A stretch of DNA of 44,325 nucleotides from Oceanospirillaceae bacterium (GCA_013373085.1 JABXIM010000084.1:1-44325); one strand, 5' to 3'; positions 26,964 to 39,018 are shown, counted from the stretch's first letter. Notes: a model not told the origin generated them from the sequence alone. Translations and numbers: made by a program.

Positions 26964-27140
26964 ATGTTCAGGTTGATGATGATAGCGGCGGTGATCGCCG
27001 TCGGGTTTGTCAGCATGAAAAGCTGCGATAGCGCGGTTTCGCTGCAGAATCAGCAGATACTGTCGCACGAGCAGGAACTCGAGAACAAACTGCAACAAAG
27101 CGAAGCCGCGGTGCGGGAGCGGCTGGAACAGAGCGAATAG
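26964..27140 (+). CDS. Tiny single-pass membrane protein (58 aa)
   Basis: I translated MFRLMMIAAVIAVGFVSMKS followed by CDSAVSLQNQ and a charged tail rich in Glu and Gln, ending RERLEQSE. The N-terminal 17 residues form one hydrophobic helix. The cysteine at 21 is not in a proper lipobox, so lipoprotein status is unlikely. The tail looks like a short coiled coil. AGGGAGG seven bases before the ATG is an excellent ribosome-binding site. It ends eight bases from the convergent EAL gene. The family is not recognised. Confidence 0.6.
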   Translation: MFRLMMIAAVIAVGFVSMKSCDSAVSLQNQQILSHEQELENKLQQSEAAVRERLEQSE

Positions 27141-27148
27141 CCGCTACG

Positions 27149-30073
27149 TCAGCAGCGCGAGGCCTGGCACAACACCGCTTCGTCCTCTTCCGCGCGCGCC
27201 TCAAGCAGCAGCGCGGTCATCGCCTCCATCGGCAGCGGTCTGGCGAACAGATAGCCCTGCCCCTCTGCGCAGCCGATACCGTTGAGAAACGCCTGCTGCT
27301 CGGGCGTCTCGATCCCTTCCGCCACTGTCGCCAGCCCCAGGTGTCGCGCCACTTCCAGCACCGCCCGGATGATGGCGCAGCCATCAACGTCAGCCGGCAG
27401 TCCCTGCACGAAGGCGCGGTCGATCTTCAACTTGTCGATTGGAAAGCGCTTCAGGTAGGCCAGGCTGGAGTAGCCGGTGCCGAAGTCATCCATCGCCAGC
27501 CTCACACCCAGCGTCCGCAACTCCTGCAACAGCGCCCGTGTTTCGTCCTGACGCTGCATCAGCACGGTTTCGGTCAGCTCCAGCGTCAGCAGGTCGGCGG
27601 GTAGCCGACTGTCCGCCAGCGCACCCGCCACTTCGTTGACCAGTCCCGGCCCCAGCTGACAGGCCGAGACATTGACCGCCACCGGGACCTCCAGCCCCTG
27701 CGCCCGCCAGAGCGCTGCCTGCCGGCACGCGGTGTGCAGTACCCAGCGACCGATGGAATCGATCATGCCGGTTTCCTCGGCCAGCGGTATAAAGCGGTCC
27801 GGCCCGACCGGTCCCAGCTCCGCCGAGTGCCAGCGCAGCAGGGCTTCGCAGCCAATCAGGGCGCCATTCGACAACCGGTACTGGGGCTGGTAGTGCAGGC
27901 TCAGCTCATCGTTGCCAAGCGCCTGGCGCAACGCCTGCTCCATCTGCAGCCGCTGCGCCAGGCTGTCGTTGATTTCCCGGGTGAAGAACTGCGACCGGTT
28001 GCGCCCCTGCACCTTGGCGTGATGCAGCGCCGCCGCGGCATTGCTCAACAGCGCTTCCACATTCTCGCCATCCGCCGGGAAAGCGGCGATACCGATACTC
28101 TGGGTCACGACCAGGTCGACGCCGCTCTGCCGCAACGGCTCCGCCAGATGTTTCAGCAGCCGGCGTGCCAGCCCCGCGACCTCGAACATCGAGTGCCCGT
28201 CCTGCACCAGCACAGCAAAAACATCGCCGCCGAGACGAAACACCGTATCCTCCGCGCGTACCTGTTGCGACAGCCGCTGCGCCAATTGCTGCAGCACCCG
28301 ATCGCCGGTACCGTGACCAAGCGAATCGTTGATGTATTCGAGACGGTCGATGCCGACCAGCAGCAGCGCGAAACCGATTTCAGGGTGGCGCCGCGACAAC
28401 GCCACCGCCTGCGCGATCCGCTCTTCCAGCATGCGCCGGTTCGGCAGATCCGTCAGCGGGTCGAAGTTGGCCAGATAGCTGAGCCGCTCCTCGACCCGCT
28501 TGTGTTCGCTGATATCGCTGAGGGTGGCGATATAGTGCTCGATATCGCCTGCGGCGTTGCGGCAGACGCTTATCGACAGCCACTGCGGGTAGATTTCGCC
28601 GCTCTTGCGCCGGTTCCAGACCTCGCCCTGCCAATGGCCATCGCGGTGCAGGTCGTGCCAGAGCCTCTGGTAAAACGCCTTGTCGTGGCGCCCCGAGCCC
28701 ATGAATCCCGGATCCCGACCCACAGCCTCGTCGGCCGCGTAGCCAGTAATCTGGCTGTAGGCGCTGTTGACCGTCAGGATGCGGTTGCCGGAATCGGAGA
28801 TGATGATGCCCTCGCGCGCCGCCTGGAACACCCGCGCCGCCAGCTGTAACTGCTGGGCGTTGTGCTCCAGCGCCGCCTGGCTGCGGTCGATGCTGGACTG
28901 ATACTGCCGGAACAGCCGGCGCAGCCAGCGCGAGTAGATCAGCGACAGCAGCAGCGTGACCAGCGCCGCGACACCCAGCGCCACCAGCAGCCGGTAGATG
29001 TTGTGCCGTAGCCCGTCCCGCATCTGCGCCCACTGCTGCTGCAACTGCTGACCGGCATCCTCCGGAAAGATACCCGACACCAGTACCCAGTCTGCCAGCG
29101 GCAGGCTTTCCGCCCGCAGCAGCACCGGCGCCAGCTCGCCCGTAACCGGCTGGCGCCAGCGGGTCTCGATGAAGCCTCCGCCCGCCTGCGCCCGCTCGAG
29201 CAGCGGCCGCAGGTTGCCCGCGTCCTGCAGCGCCCGCACCTCGAAGATGCCCCCCTCAGGCAGCGCGACGCTGGGATAACGCACCACATGCCCACAGCCG
29301 TCCAGTACCGCCAGAAACGTGTTTCCATCCCGCTCCAGCCGGTCGAGACGATCGAGCACCAGCGCCTTGAGATCCTCGCGAATCCGGAACACGTAATCGC
29401 CGGTGCCGAGAATCCAGCCATAGGGATCGAAACGGCGCACATAGGTGATTTTCTGCGCCTTGGAGCCGTCGCCGCCCGGCACATACCAGTCATAGCTGAC
29501 GAATCCTGCTCCGTCGCCATTGGCGACGGTATCGAGGATCGCGCGCGTGCTTTGCCGCATCAGCGGGTCGCTGTTCTCGAGCTGATTCGTGCCTTCGACG
29601 CTCGGCGTGATCGGGGACAGCAGCGACCAGCCAGTGCCGTCATCGACGAAGAAATAGCCGCGGCCGTTGAAAAAGCGCTGCTCGCGCAGCGCGGCGAGAA
29701 TCAGGGACTGTATCTCGCTGTCCGGCAGGCGCCCGCGCTCGCGCCGGTACAACGCCGTGGCAATGCTGTGGGCCTGATCCACCTGTTCCTGCGCCTCTTC
29801 GCGCAGCAACGATTCAGCGCGATCGAAGACAAAGCCCGCCTGCTCCATAACCGTCTCGATGTTGGCTTGCAATTGTGCATGCAAGTCGGCATCGAACTCG
29901 GCTTCCAGCGCTTGCAGCTGCGCTTCGCGCTGTGAATAGTTCGCCGCCAGCAGATAACCAATGATCACCAGCAGCAGGACCGCCACGGTCCCCACCATGC
30001 CGATGACCAGGTAGCGAGAAAGAGCTTGCGATTTGATTCGATAATCCAAGATCAGCGGTATCCCTGCCAGCAT
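27149..30073 (-). CDS. Two-Cache/PAS/GGDEF/EAL protein with degenerate GGDEF
   Basis: 974 aa. Membrane helices near 22-45 and 361-380 enclose a periplasmic region with two Cache-type units (ending GYFFVDDG...GWILGTGDYV and WVLVSGIF). A PAS domain (about 412-525), GGDEF domain (about 535-695) and EAL domain (about 708-960) follow. The cyclase signature reads GGDVF (615-619): the essential second acidic residue is valine, so cyclase activity is probably lost. The EAL domain keeps EALLRW (743), DDFGTGYSSL, KIDRAFV and EGIET, so it should hydrolyse cyclic di-GMP. The ATG has a poor ribosome-binding site; a TTG seven codons on (LDYRIKSQ), preceded by AGGGATA, is an alternative. Confidence 0.93.
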   Translation of the reverse strand: MLAGIPLILDYRIKSQALSRYLVIGMVGTVAVLLLVIIGYLLAANYSQREAQLQALEAEFDADLHAQLQANIETVMEQAGFVFDRAESLLREEAQEQVDQAHSIATALYRRERGRLPDSEIQSLILAALREQRFFNGRGYFFVDDGTGWSLLSPITPSVEGTNQLENSDPLMRQSTRAILDTVANGDGAGFVSYDWYVPGGDGSKAQKITYVRRFDPYGWILGTGDYVFRIREDLKALVLDRLDRLERDGNTFLAVLDGCGHVVRYPSVALPEGGIFEVRALQDAGNLRPLLERAQAGGGFIETRWRQPVTGELAPVLLRAESLPLADWVLVSGIFPEDAGQQLQQQWAQMRDGLRHNIYRLLVALGVAALVTLLLSLIYSRWLRRLFRQYQSSIDRSQAALEHNAQQLQLAARVFQAAREGIIISDSGNRILTVNSAYSQITGYAADEAVGRDPGFMGSGRHDKAFYQRLWHDLHRDGHWQGEVWNRRKSGEIYPQWLSISVCRNAAGDIEHYIATLSDISEHKRVEERLSYLANFDPLTDLPNRRMLEERIAQAVALSRRHPEIGFALLLVGIDRLEYINDSLGHGTGDRVLQQLAQRLSQQVRAEDTVFRLGGDVFAVLVQDGHSMFEVAGLARRLLKHLAEPLRQSGVDLVVTQSIGIAAFPADGENVEALLSNAAAALHHAKVQGRNRSQFFTREINDSLAQRLQMEQALRQALGNDELSLHYQPQYRLSNGALIGCEALLRWHSAELGPVGPDRFIPLAEETGMIDSIGRWVLHTACRQAALWRAQGLEVPVAVNVSACQLGPGLVNEVAGALADSRLPADLLTLELTETVLMQRQDETRALLQELRTLGVRLAMDDFGTGYSSLAYLKRFPIDKLKIDRAFVQGLPADVDGCAIIRAVLEVARHLGLATVAEGIETPEQQAFLNGIGCAEGQGYLFARPLPMEAMTALLLEARAEEDEAVLCQASRC

Positions 30074-30245
30074 CGCGCCCGAACGGGCCTAAGGGTGACA
30101 AACCGCGTCTTGTAGCAGAGCGAAAATGGCCTTGCAAACGCGGCCACGGGTTTGACTGACCTGAATCAATAGGTGCAGTGAAATTGCATCTTCGGTGGAA
30201 TTGGCCGCGGCCAATATGGGCCGATCACAGGTGCGCCGGCAGACG

Positions 30246-30557
30246 TCAGAATGCTTCCAGGCGCCAGACGTCGAACGCGACCTCTTCATAGGGATGGGCA
30301 AGCTTGAGCGCGGCGACAACGGCCTCGATCCGCTCGTCAGGGCAGACCAGCTCGACTTTCCACTCCTCGAGCTGTTCCAGCGCGCCCTGCTCGCCTATAT
30401 GGGGATTGCTGCCGGCGAGCGGACGGAACTGGCCGATGCCCCTGGTCTGCCAGCAACAGCTGTCATAGTCGCCGATACGGCCGGCGCCGGCGTCGAACAG
30501 CGCCTGCTTCACGGCGTCGAGATTCGCGTCCGGCACGAAAAAGCAGAGTTTGTACAT
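30246..30557 (-). CDS. YqfO/NIF3-associated small domain protein
   Basis: A 103-aa ferredoxin-fold protein: MYKLCFFVPDANLDAVKQALFDAGAGRIGDYDSC, here MYKLCFFVPDANLDAVKQAL then GAGRIGDYDSC, followed by GQFRPLAGSNPHIGE and AHPYEEVAFDVW. These match the CutA1-like domain inserted in some NIF3/YqfO proteins and found alone in many proteobacteria. Its function is unknown. It stands alone between the EAL gene and dapB on the same strand, with AGGAGCC before the start. Confidence 0.92.
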   Translation of the reverse strand: MYKLCFFVPDANLDAVKQALFDAGAGRIGDYDSCCWQTRGIGQFRPLAGSNPHIGEQGALEQLEEWKVELVCPDERIEAVVAALKLAHPYEEVAFDVWRLEAF

Positions 30558-30584
30558 GAGCAGGCTCCTTTGCTTTTACGCAGG

Positions 30585-30618
30585 CTGGGTGAAGCGCCGA
30601 AGGTGCGTAACCCAACAG
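30585..30618. repeat. TTGGGTTACG-type hairpin repeat before repeat copy B
   Basis: The imperfect palindrome runs from CTGGGTGAAGCGCC to GGTGCGTAACCCAAC, with a GCCGAAGG centre. A second member of the type lies after recN. It is placed just before the AATCGATC module of copy B, in the same relative orientation as its counterpart at copy C. Confidence 0.6.
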
Positions 30619-30629
30619 CCGTGCTGGCT

Positions 30630-30788
30630 GGCATCAATCGATCTGTACTGCGATCGATATTGCGGGTTACGCGATGCTCGTACAGCGAGGAAACCTATCA
30701 AATTCATCGGGATGCATCGCTAGACCCACCCTCCGGTCCGTGGATTCGGGACCTTTGGGTGTGGCGTCTTTTACGCGTCACCCGTCAC
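30630..30788 (+). repeat. Dispersed repeat, copy B (most complete)
   Basis: Modules in order: GCATCAATCGATCTGTACTG with the ATCGATC/GATCGAT hairpin, GCGGGTTACGCGATG, GTCAAATTCATCGG-like middle, GATGCATCGCT, ACCCACCCTCCGGTCCG, and the end module GTGGCGTCTTTTACGCGTCA then CCCGTCAC. It ends about four bases before the dapB stop codon. Confidence 0.8.
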
Positions 30789-30792
30789 GAGC

Positions 30793-32449
<1,657 letters not shown>

Positions 32450-32461
32450 GCTTCCCCCTGA

Positions 32462-33595
32462 TCAGGTCATGTCTTCGAAGAACTGCTTCACCGAATCGAA
32501 GAAAGACGACTTCTTCGGGCTGTGCTTGTGGCCCTCGTCTGCCGTTTCCTGGAACTCCTTGAGCAGCTCTTTCTGGCGGCTGGTCAGGTTGACCGGGGTT
32601 TCGACCACGACGCGCACCAGCAGATCGCCGGTCGGACCACCGCGCACCGGGCTCACGCCCTTGTTGCGCAGCCGGAACAGCTTGCCGGTCTGGGTCTCGG
32701 CCGGTACCCGCAGCTTGACGCGGCCATCGAGGGTCGGCACCTCGAGTTCGCCACCGAGCGCAGCGTCGACGAAGCTGATCGGTACCTCGCAGTATAGGTT
32801 GCGTCCGTCACGTTCGAAGATCGGGTGCTGCAACACATTGACCTGAACGTAGAGGTCGCCCGCCGGACCGCCATGGCTGCCCGCCTCGCCCTCGCCGGAG
32901 AGACGGATGCGGTCGCCGGTATCGACGCCGGGCGGAATCTTCACCGACAGGGTCTTCACCTTTTCGACGCGGCCATGGCCGCGACAGCTGCCACAGGGAT
33001 CGGAGATCACCTTGCCTTCGCCACGACAGGTCGGGCAGGTCTGCTGCACCGAGAAGAACCCCTGTTGCATGCGCACCTGGCCGTGGCCGCCGCAGGTACC
33101 ACAGGTCTTGGCGCTGGTGCCCGGCTTGGCGCCGGAACCGTCGCAGGTGTCGCACGGCACCAGGGTCGGGACCTTGATGGTCTTCTCGACACCGCGCACC
33201 GCCTCTTCGAGGCTCAGGTCGAGGTTGTAGCGCAGATCCGCGCCGCGCTGCACCGAGCTGCGACGACGGCCGCCGCCCCCTGCGCCGCCGAAGATATCGC
33301 CGAAAACGTCGCCGAAGATATCGGAGAAGCTGCCGTCGAAACCGCCGCCGCCGAAGCCGCCGGCGCCCTGCTCGACACCGGCATGGCCGTACTGGTCATA
33401 GGCGGCCTTCTTCTGCGCATCGGACAGTACCTCGTAGGCCTCGTTGACCTCCTTGAACTTGTCCTCGGCCTCGGCATCCCCCGGGTTGCGGTCCGGGTGA
33501 AACTTCATGGCCATGCGCCGGTAGGCCTTCTTGATATCGCGGTCGGAGGTATCCCGCGACACCCCCAGCACTTCGTAATAATCTCGTTTCGACAT
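32462..33595 (-). CDS. dnaJ: Chaperone protein DnaJ
   Basis: DnaJ stimulates DnaK ATPase and delivers substrates. The J domain starts [15 protein letters not shown] with HPD at 33-35, followed by a Gly/Phe-rich linker ([18 protein letters not shown]). Four zinc-binding repeats [24 protein letters not shown] and CGSCRGHG follow, then the C-terminal substrate domains. Length 377 aa. An in-frame ATG five codons upstream (MTDPH) and a further extension exist; the conserved start is preferred, though its ribosome-binding site is weak. Heat-shock operon third gene. Confidence 0.98.
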   Translation of the reverse strand: MSKRDYYEVLGVSRDTSDRDIKKAYRRMAMKFHPDRNPGDAEAEDKFKEVNEAYEVLSDAQKKAAYDQYGHAGVEQGAGGFGGGGFDGSFSDIFGDVFGDIFGGAGGGGRRRSSVQRGADLRYNLDLSLEEAVRGVEKTIKVPTLVPCDTCDGSGAKPGTSAKTCGTCGGHGQVRMQQGFFSVQQTCPTCRGEGKVISDPCGSCRGHGRVEKVKTLSVKIPPGVDTGDRIRLSGEGEAGSHGGPAGDLYVQVNVLQHPIFERDGRNLYCEVPISFVDAALGGELEVPTLDGRVKLRVPAETQTGKLFRLRNKGVSPVRGGPTGDLLVRVVVETPVNLTSRQKELLKEFQETADEGHKHSPKKSSFFDSVKQFFEDMT

Positions 33596-33648
33596 ATGCG
33601 GATCTGTCATGTTTCGGCGGTCAGGCCGCCGGGAACCGGACACGACAA

Positions 33649-33666
33649 CGCGGGCTATCGCCCGCG
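33649..33666. other. Intercistronic hairpin between dnaK and dnaJ
   Basis: CGCGGGC and GCCCGCG form a perfect 7-bp stem with a 4-base loop and no T-run. Such a hairpin after dnaK may protect the dnaK message and lower dnaJ output. This is inference from position. Confidence 0.5.
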
Positions 33667-33741
33667 CTGCCTCGTTTCAGAGCTTGGCGCGCCACCACGG
33701 GCATCGATTGCTCCGGGGTGGTGCACCGAACGTCCGACGAC

Positions 33742-35667
<1,926 letters not shown>

Positions 35668-35736
35668 TCGTCTTCACTCCAGTGTTTGCAGTGCCCGCTT
35701 CAGGAGCGGCAGCACGAAATCCGATTAAAACAGCTT

Positions 35737-35834
35737 GAATCTCTATATGAGTCCGCCGTGCTGAGTTTCAAGGGCGGACGCGCAATCTTTGATCAAAAGC
35801 CAGAGCCCCATTGGGACTTGTTTGCAGGCTCTCA
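35737..35834 (-). mobile_element. Degenerate relative of the IS5-like MITE, after grpE
   Basis: Read on the minus strand, the grpE stop is followed by a segment matching the left end of the element at 26638 in 29 of 36 positions. This includes a run AAGTCCCAATG, one change, then GGCTCTGGCTT. The far end (CTATATGAGTCC on the plus strand) is only weakly similar to the other terminus. It is about 98 bp and looks like an internally deleted, decayed copy. Confidence 0.6.
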
Positions 35835-36443
35835 GCCCTTGGCGACCATGACCATCGCCGGACGCAGCAGGCGGCCGCTCAGGGTGTAACCCTTCTGCAC
35901 CACGGCTACGACGGTGTTGGCGGCGGTACCCGGCACCTCGACCATCGACATCGCCTGATGCAGCGCCGGATCGAAGGCCTCGCCCTGGGGGTCCACCGGC
36001 TCGATGCTGAACTTGCCGAGGCCCGACAACAGCATGTTCAGGGTCATTTCGACGCCTTCGCGGATCGCCTTGTTGGCCTCGTCTTCTCCGCAGGCTTCGA
36101 CGGCGCGCTCCAGGCTGTCGACGATCGGCAGCATCTCGTTGGCGAACTTCTCGACGCCGAACTTGTGCGCTTTCTCGACATCCTGCTCGGCACGACGACG
36201 CACATTCTGGGCTTCAGCCTGGATGCGCAGCATCTGATCGCGCAGTGCTTCCGCTTCAGCAGTGGCCTTGTCCAGATCGGCGGCCAGGGTGGCGGCGTCG
36301 GGCAGCTCGGCGGCATCGGCCTCGGGCGCGTCTGAGGCGTTGTCGGCTGCCTGGGCTTCCGCGTCGACGCCCTGCGCCGCGGAGTCTTCGGTTACCGGGG
36401 TCTCAAGCGTTTCGTCCGCCGGATGCTTCTGCTGTTCTGCCAT
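35832..36443 (-). CDS. grpE: Nucleotide exchange factor GrpE
   Basis: 203 aa. A long acidic, Ala/Glu-rich N-terminal tail (to about 60) leads to the coiled coil (LDKATAEAEALRDQMLRIQAEAQNVRRRAEQD, in short LRDQMLRIQAEAQNVRRRAE). Then comes the beta domain with KFSIEPVDPQGEAFDPALHQAM, VQKGYTLSGRLLRPAMVMVA. It releases ADP from DnaK and acts as thermosensor in relatives. First gene of grpE-dnaK-dnaJ-cysE-dapB, driven by a sigma-32 promoter. The stop codon lies at the edge of a MITE-like end. Confidence 0.98.
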   Translation of the reverse strand: MAEQQKHPADETLETPVTEDSAAQGVDAEAQAADNASDAPEADAAELPDAATLAADLDKATAEAEALRDQMLRIQAEAQNVRRRAEQDVEKAHKFGVEKFANEMLPIVDSLERAVEACGEDEANKAIREGVEMTLNMLLSGLGKFSIEPVDPQGEAFDPALHQAMSMVEVPGTAANTVVAVVQKGYTLSGRLLRPAMVMVAKG

Positions 36444-36480
36444 TCGTTATCTCCAACAGTAGGATCAATACTGCTGCTCT

Positions 36481-36508
36481 ATATGGGGCTATTCGTCAGT
36501 GATTCAAC
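36481..36508 (-). promoter_or_regulatory. Sigma-32 heat-shock promoter of grpE
   Basis: On the minus strand GTTGAA is followed after 14 bases by a perfect CCCCATAT, the RpoH -10 box. It lies about 40-65 bases before the grpE ATG. GGAG in the leader gives the ribosome-binding site. Confidence 0.85.
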
Positions 36509-36548
36509 CGCCGCGAGGAAATTTTTTGCACGCCTGACCGCTTGCTGA

Positions 36549-36577
36549 TTGCAACGCCTGTGGAAATGACCTATACA
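36549..36577 (+). promoter_or_regulatory. Sigma-70 promoter of recN
   Basis: TTGCAA and TATACA are spaced by exactly 17 bases. The predicted start near 36584 is directly before the LexA box. Confidence 0.7.
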
Positions 36578-36586
36578 GTGAAAACA

Positions 36587-36602
36587 CTGTATGAAAACAC
36601 AG
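36587..36602. promoter_or_regulatory. LexA box (SOS operator) of recN
   Basis: CTGTATGAAAACACAG fits CTGT-N8-ACAG perfectly and overlaps the expected transcription start, 13 bases before the ATG. recN is a classical SOS gene. An adjacent palindrome TACAGTG-AAAA-CACTGTA is in the wrong half-site order for LexA. Confidence 0.85.
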
Positions 36603-36615
36603 GTATGAACACATC

Positions 36616-38283
36616 ATGCTCAGTCAGTTGACGATTCGCAACTACGCCATTGTCGAAAGTCTGGACCTTGAACTTCAAACCGGCATGACGGTGGTCAGCG
36701 GCGAAACCGGCGCCGGCAAGTCCATCATGCTGGACGCCCTCGGCCTGGCCCTGGGTGACCGCGCCGAGGGCGGCGCGGTGCGCGTCGGCGCCGAGCGCGC
36801 CGAAATCGTCGCCCGCTTCGACCTCAGCCAGCTGCCCACCGCCGCGGCCTGGCTCCAGGCCCAGGAGCTGGACATGGACGGCGAATGCCTGCTGCGCCGC
36901 GTCATCACCGCCGAGGGGCGCTCGCGCTCCTACATCAACGGCCAGCCCTGCCCGGTGGCCGCGGTGCGCGCACTGGCCGGCCACCTGGTCGACATCCACG
37001 GCCAGCACGAGCACCAGCGCCTGCTCAAGCGCGAGTACCATCGCACCCTCCTCGACGAGTACGCCGGCCAGGTGCGCCGCGCCGACGAGGTGCGCGAACG
37101 CTACCAGGAGTGGCGCCGCCTCGACCAGGAGCTCAAGACGCTGACCGAACAGAGCGAGGAGCAGACCGCCCGCATCCAGCTGCTGAGCTACCAGACCGAG
37201 GAACTCGACCAGCTGGGCCTGGCCGAGAACGAGCTGGAGGCGCTGGAAGAAGAGCAGAAGATGCTCGAGAACGCCGGCCAGATCCTGCACACCGGACATC
37301 AGCTGCTGCAGCTCACCAGCGATAGCGAAGGCGAGAACTGCCTCAGCCTGCTGAACCACTGCGAGCAGCTGCTCGCCTCCCTCGACAGCCAGTCGCCGGC
37401 GTTGCGACAGGCCGCCGAAATGCTCAGCAGCGCCCAGATCCAGATCGACGAGGCGAGCCAGGAAGTGCGCCACTACCTCGACCGCGTCGAGATCGATCCC
37501 GGCCGCCTGCAGGAAGTCGAAGAGCGCCTGACGACGATCTACGACATCGCCCGCAAGCACCGCATCCAGCCGGAGGAACTGATCGAATTCCACCAGCGCC
37601 TGCGTCAGGAACTCGACTCCCTGAGCCGCTCCGACGAGGAGCTCGACGCCCTCGCCGAGCGGGCTCGCAAAACCCGCGACGCCTACCTCGAAGCCGCCAC
37701 CAAGCTGAGTCAGGCGCGGCAGAAAGCCGCGCGCAAGCTGGCCAAGGCCGTCGACGGCCAGCTGCACGAACTCGGCATGCCGGTGGCGCAGTTCGAAGTC
37801 GCCCTGACCGAACTGCCGGCCGACCGCCGCGGCCCGCAGGGGCTCGAGGAGGTCGAGTTTCTGATCACCGCCAACCGCGGCCAGCCGGCACGGCCGCTGG
37901 CCAAGGTCGCGTCCGGTGGCGAACTGTCACGCATCAGTCTGGCGATCCAGGTGATCACCGCCGAAACCTCCTCGACCCCGACGTTGGTATTCGACGAAGT
38001 CGACGTCGGCATCGGCGGCGCCATCGCCGAAGTGGTCGGCCGCAAGCTGCGGGAACTGGGCGAGCGCGCCCAGATCCTCTGCGTCACTCACCAGCCGCAG
38101 GTCGCCTCCCAGGGCCACCAGCACCTGTTCGTCAGCAAGAACAATGGCACCGCCCGCACCCAGACCCGCATCCGCAACCTCGGCCGCGACGACCGCGTAC
38201 AGGAAGTCGCCCGTATGCTCGGCGGCATCGATATTACCGAACGCTCGGTCGCCCACGCGCGCGAAATGCTGGGGCTGGGGTGA
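36616..38283 (+). CDS. recN: DNA repair protein RecN
   Basis: RecN is an SMC-like ATPase helping double-strand break repair. The N-terminal MLSQLTIRNYAIVESLDLEL leads to Walker A GETGAGKS (29-36). Long coiled coils occupy about 160-360. The C-terminal half has KVASGGELSRISLAIQ (ABC signature) and FDEVDVGIGG (Walker B). 555 aa, close to E. coli. SOS-regulated by a LexA box and separated from grpE by a short divergent promoter region. Confidence 0.98.
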   Translation: MLSQLTIRNYAIVESLDLELQTGMTVVSGETGAGKSIMLDALGLALGDRAEGGAVRVGAERAEIVARFDLSQLPTAAAWLQAQELDMDGECLLRRVITAEGRSRSYINGQPCPVAAVRALAGHLVDIHGQHEHQRLLKREYHRTLLDEYAGQVRRADEVRERYQEWRRLDQELKTLTEQSEEQTARIQLLSYQTEELDQLGLAENELEALEEEQKMLENAGQILHTGHQLLQLTSDSEGENCLSLLNHCEQLLASLDSQSPALRQAAEMLSSAQIQIDEASQEVRHYLDRVEIDPGRLQEVEERLTTIYDIARKHRIQPEELIEFHQRLRQELDSLSRSDEELDALAERARKTRDAYLEAATKLSQARQKAARKLAKAVDGQLHELGMPVAQFEVALTELPADRRGPQGLEEVEFLITANRGQPARPLAKVASGGELSRISLAIQVITAETSSTPTLVFDEVDVGIGGAIAEVVGRKLRELGERAQILCVTHQPQVASQGHQHLFVSKNNGTARTQTRIRNLGRDDRVQEVARMLGGIDITERSVAHAREMLGLG

Positions 38284-38285
38284 TC

Positions 38286-38395
38286 GGAGGGTGGGTGCAG
38301 CGATGCATCCCACTGAATTTGACCGGTTACCTCGCCGTGCGGGCATCGCGTAACCCGCAATATCGATCGCATTACAGATCGATTGATGTCGGCGG
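38286..38395 (-). repeat. Dispersed repeat, copy C
   Basis: On the minus strand it reads GACATCAATCGATCTGTAAT, GCGGGTTACGCGATGCCCG, GGTCAAATTCAGTGG, GATGCATCGCT and ACCCACCCTCC. That is the same order as copy B with strong identity, but it stops before the end module, three bases after the recN stop. Confidence 0.8.
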
Positions 38396-38489
38396 GCATG
38401 TCGGTGGGCGAAACCCACGTGGAACGCCGATCCCAACCGTCCAGGTCCCCTGGTGCCGGTGACCTGCGGCTTCGCCGGGTGTTGGGTTA

Positions 38490-38517
38490 CGGACCTCCGG
38501 TCCTCCACCCAACCTAC
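38490..38517. repeat. TTGGGTTACG-type hairpin repeat after recN
   Basis: GTTGGGTTACGGACC and GGTCCTCCACCCAACC form an imperfect hairpin. It resembles the hairpin preceding copy B, and both lie on the same side of the AATCGATC module. Confidence 0.6.
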
Positions 38518-38537
38518 AATCTACAAACCACAAACGC

Positions 38538-38565
38538 ACAAAAGCCGGCAATTGCCGGCTTTTGT
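38538..38565. terminator. Bidirectional terminator between recN and fur
   Basis: A perfect 28-bp palindrome: ACAAAAGCCGGCAA is followed directly by its complement. The A- and T-runs on either side allow termination from both convergent genes. Confidence 0.88.
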
Positions 38566-38592
38566 CGTTACAGCTCTACCGCTATGCAAGCC

Positions 38593-39018
38593 CTACTTCG
38601 CCTCGCAGCCATCCTTGCAGACGCCGTACAGGTAAAGCGTGCGGTCGGTGATGGTGAAGCCCAGTTGCTCGGCGATCTCGTTCTGACGCTTGACCAGCTC
38701 GGGATCGGTGAATTCGCGGACCTTGCCGCATTTCACGCAGACCACGTGGTCGTGCTGTTCGTCGCGGGACAGCTCGAACACCGAATGGCCGCCTTCGAAG
38801 TGGTGACGGGACACCAGGCCCGCTGACTCGAACTGCGTGAGGACGCGATAGACGGTCGCCAGGCCGACATCCTCGCCCTGCTCCATCAACAGCTTATAGA
38901 TATCCTCGGCACTGAAATGATCACCCTCGCCGGCTTTTTCAAGAATCTGGTAGATCTTAACCCTGGGCAGGGTGACTTTCAGTCCTGCTTTACGCAGTTC
39001 CTGATTTTCAAGCGCCAT
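38593..39018 (-). CDS. fur: Ferric uptake regulator Fur
   Basis: Fur represses iron-uptake genes with Fe2+. The 141-aa sequence begins MALENQELRKAGLKVTLPRV, with the winged helix containing GLATVYRVLTQFESAGL. The dimerisation domain has HFEGGHSVFELS and DEQHDHVVCVKCGKV. Unlike the P. aeruginosa protein as I remember it, both CxxC pairs are present (CVKC, and CKDGC at the C-terminus), so it may hold a structural zinc. Divergent from bamE, as in Pseudomonas. Confidence 0.97.
   Translation of the reverse strand: MALENQELRKAGLKVTLPRVKIYQILEKAGEGDHFSAEDIYKLLMEQGEDVGLATVYRVLTQFESAGLVSRHHFEGGHSVFELSRDEQHDHVVCVKCGKVREFTDPELVKRQNEIAEQLGFTITDRTLYLYGVCKDGCEAK

Larger units (their letters stand above)
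38284..38592. other. Convergent gap between recN and fur
   Basis: The 309 bases are filled by dispersed repeat copy C, about 90 bases of unassigned GC-rich sequence with small palindromes (GGGCGAAACCCACG, CCAGG..CCTGG), a TTGGGTTACG-type hairpin and a strong bidirectional terminator. No gene was seen. Confidence 0.7.

Noticed and set aside
36573-36590. Second LexA box in the recN promoter
   Set aside because: The palindrome has ACAG before CTGT, the reverse of the LexA half-site order.
36885-37325. Pro/Arg-rich frame inside recN
   Set aside because: Alternate-frame artefact of a GC-rich coding region.
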